Below are positions 14,177 to 15,142 of a DNA stretch of 15,142 nt, piece by piece. A program made the position numbers and the translations under genes. Numbering within the stretch: the first letter of the stretch is position 1; each line of letters starts with the position of its first letter. The stretch is from Paracoccaceae bacterium (GTDB lineage: Bacteria > Pseudomonadota > Alphaproteobacteria > Rhodobacterales > Rhodobacteraceae), in NCBI GenBank assembly GCA_009922885.1, contig RFUP01000014.1:1-15142 (forward strand), in the 5' to 3' direction. The notes under the pieces were generated by a model that had not been told where the DNA came from, did not search any database, and worked only from the letters and a program-made list of their open reading frames with translations.

Positions 14177-15142
14177 ATGCGCCGCCTCCTTCTCGCCCTT
14201 CTCTGGATCCTCGCCACCCTGCCCGCGCAGGCGCAAACGATCCTGCGCGATGGCGATATCGAACACGCGCTCTCCGAACTCGCCCGCCCCATCCTTGCCG
14301 CCGCGGGGCTGTCCTCCTCACGCACCCGCATTATCGTTCTGCATGATCCACAAATGAACGCCTTCGTGCTGGATCGCGACCATATCTTTCTCCACTCGGG
14401 CCTCATCCTGCGCCTCTCCACAGCCGCCCAATTGCAATCCGTGATCGCCCATGAGGCGGCCCATATCGCAGGCGGTCACATGACCCGCCGTCTCGACAAT
14501 ATCCGCCGCGCCAATACGATTTCCGGCCTCGGTGCCGCACTTGCTCTTGCCGCTGCAGCCTCGGGCGGCGGAGAAGCGGCAGGCGGGATTGCGATTGGCG
14601 TGCGTTCTTCGGCAGAACGCGTGCTCTTCGGCCATACCCGCGCCGAGGAAAGCGCGGCGGACGCCTCAGGGCTTGCCTATATGCGCCGCGCTGGCGTCGA
14701 TCCCTACGGCTATGCCGATGTGCTTGGTCTCTTCAAGGATCAGGAACTCCTTTCCGCCGCGCATCAAGACCCCTACAGCCGCACTCACCCTTTGAGCCGC
14801 GACCGCCTCAATGCCGTTATGGCCCAGATCGGCGTGGAAGCGCGACACAACCCCGATCCCACTGCGAATTATTGGTTCGCCCGCGCTCAAGGCAAACTCG
14901 CCGCTTTCCTGCGCGCCCCCGCCGTCACGCTCCGGCAAACAGGTCAAACCTTAGGCAAGGATGACATCACCTTGATGCGCCAAGCCGTGGCCTTCCACCG
15001 CCAGTCAAACGCCGCCAAGGCCCGCAAGGCCATTGACGCGGCGATCCGCCTCCGCCCCTCCGATCCCTACCTTTACGACCTCAAAGGCCAGATCCTGATC
15101 GAAAGCCGCGATGCCAAGGGCGCTCTTGCCGCCTATACTGAG
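14177..15142 (+). CDS. Exported M48 zinc metalloprotease, BepA/YfgC-like (3' end outside window)
   Basis: Zinc-dependent peptidase of family M48, probably periplasmic. The frame from the ATG at 14177 is open to the last base, 322 codons, so the gene continues past the window. Residues 1-19 form a signal peptide (RRLLLALLWILATLPAQA). The zinc site is HEAAH (His92, Glu93, His96) followed by IAGGH, with the likely third ligand Glu158 in AEESAAD. A hydrophobic Ala/Gly-rich segment sits at about 115-128. The part near the window end (AARKAIDAAIRLRPSDPYLYDLKGQI) looks like the start of TPR repeats, as in BepA, which works in quality control of outer-membrane proteins. No clear Shine-Dalgarno signal is visible in the 63-base divergent gap, and no better in-frame start was found. 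Confidence 0.9.
   Translation, partial: MRRLLLALLWILATLPAQAQTILRDGDIEHALSELARPILAAAGLSSSRTRIIVLHDPQMNAFVLDRDHIFLHSGLILRLSTAAQLQSVIAHEAAHIAGGHMTRRLDNIRRANTISGLGAALALAAAASGGGEAAGGIAIGVRSSAERVLFGHTRAEESAADASGLAYMRRAGVDPYGYADVLGLFKDQELLSAAHQDPYSRTHPLSRDRLNAVMAQIGVEARHNPDPTANYWFARAQGKLAAFLRAPAVTLRQTGQTLGKDDITLMRQAVAFHRQSNAAKARKAIDAAIRLRPSDPYLYDLKGQILIESRDAKGALAAYTE

Overview
The window reads as chromosomal core DNA of an alphaproteobacterium, most likely a member of the Rhodobacterales (Rhodobacter/Roseobacter group). Reasons are the high GC content with strong third-position GC bias, and protein sequences that match my memory of that group: the RDD protein next to Bpt and ilvBN, an RF2 without a frameshift, and a PBP1A next to an AMIN-domain amidase. 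No database was searched. I see no tRNA, rRNA, insertion sequence, prophage or CRISPR array.

Left part (1-4050, all + strand): an RDD membrane protein that may start before the window, the N-end-rule leucyltransferase bpt, and the ilvBN operon for acetohydroxyacid synthase. The 290-base gap before ilvB is the best regulatory region here. It holds a sigma70-like promoter, a 15-codon leader peptide with a Leu-Val-Val-Ile-Val run, an antiterminator stem and a competing rho-independent terminator, which together form a complete ribosome-mediated attenuator. A strong terminator closes ilvBN.

Middle (4049-9025): a small minus-strand protein that looks like a degenerate cold-shock/OB fold is divergent from an XRE-type regulator. 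The regulator's predicted promoter has a perfect 18-base palindrome filling the space between -35 and -10, which suggests autoregulation. Then come prfB (RF2), an amidase-signature hydrolase and a DUF2189 membrane protein, all on the + strand.

Right part (9039-15142): a minus-strand block of cell-envelope genes, PBP1A (mrcA) and a periplasmic N-acetylmuramoyl-L-alanine amidase (amiC-like), preceded by a class I/II aminotransferase. Divergent from the aminotransferase, and cut by the window end, is an exported M48 metalloprotease resembling BepA/YfgC. PBP1A builds peptidoglycan and the amidase cuts it, and the M48 protease probably acts in outer-membrane protein quality control, so this end is envelope-related.

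Most content is ordinary housekeeping. The parts worth a second look are the ilvBN attenuator, the palindrome-in-spacer promoter of the XRE regulator, the cold-shock-like orphan protein, and small departures from consensus motifs in IlvB and RF2.
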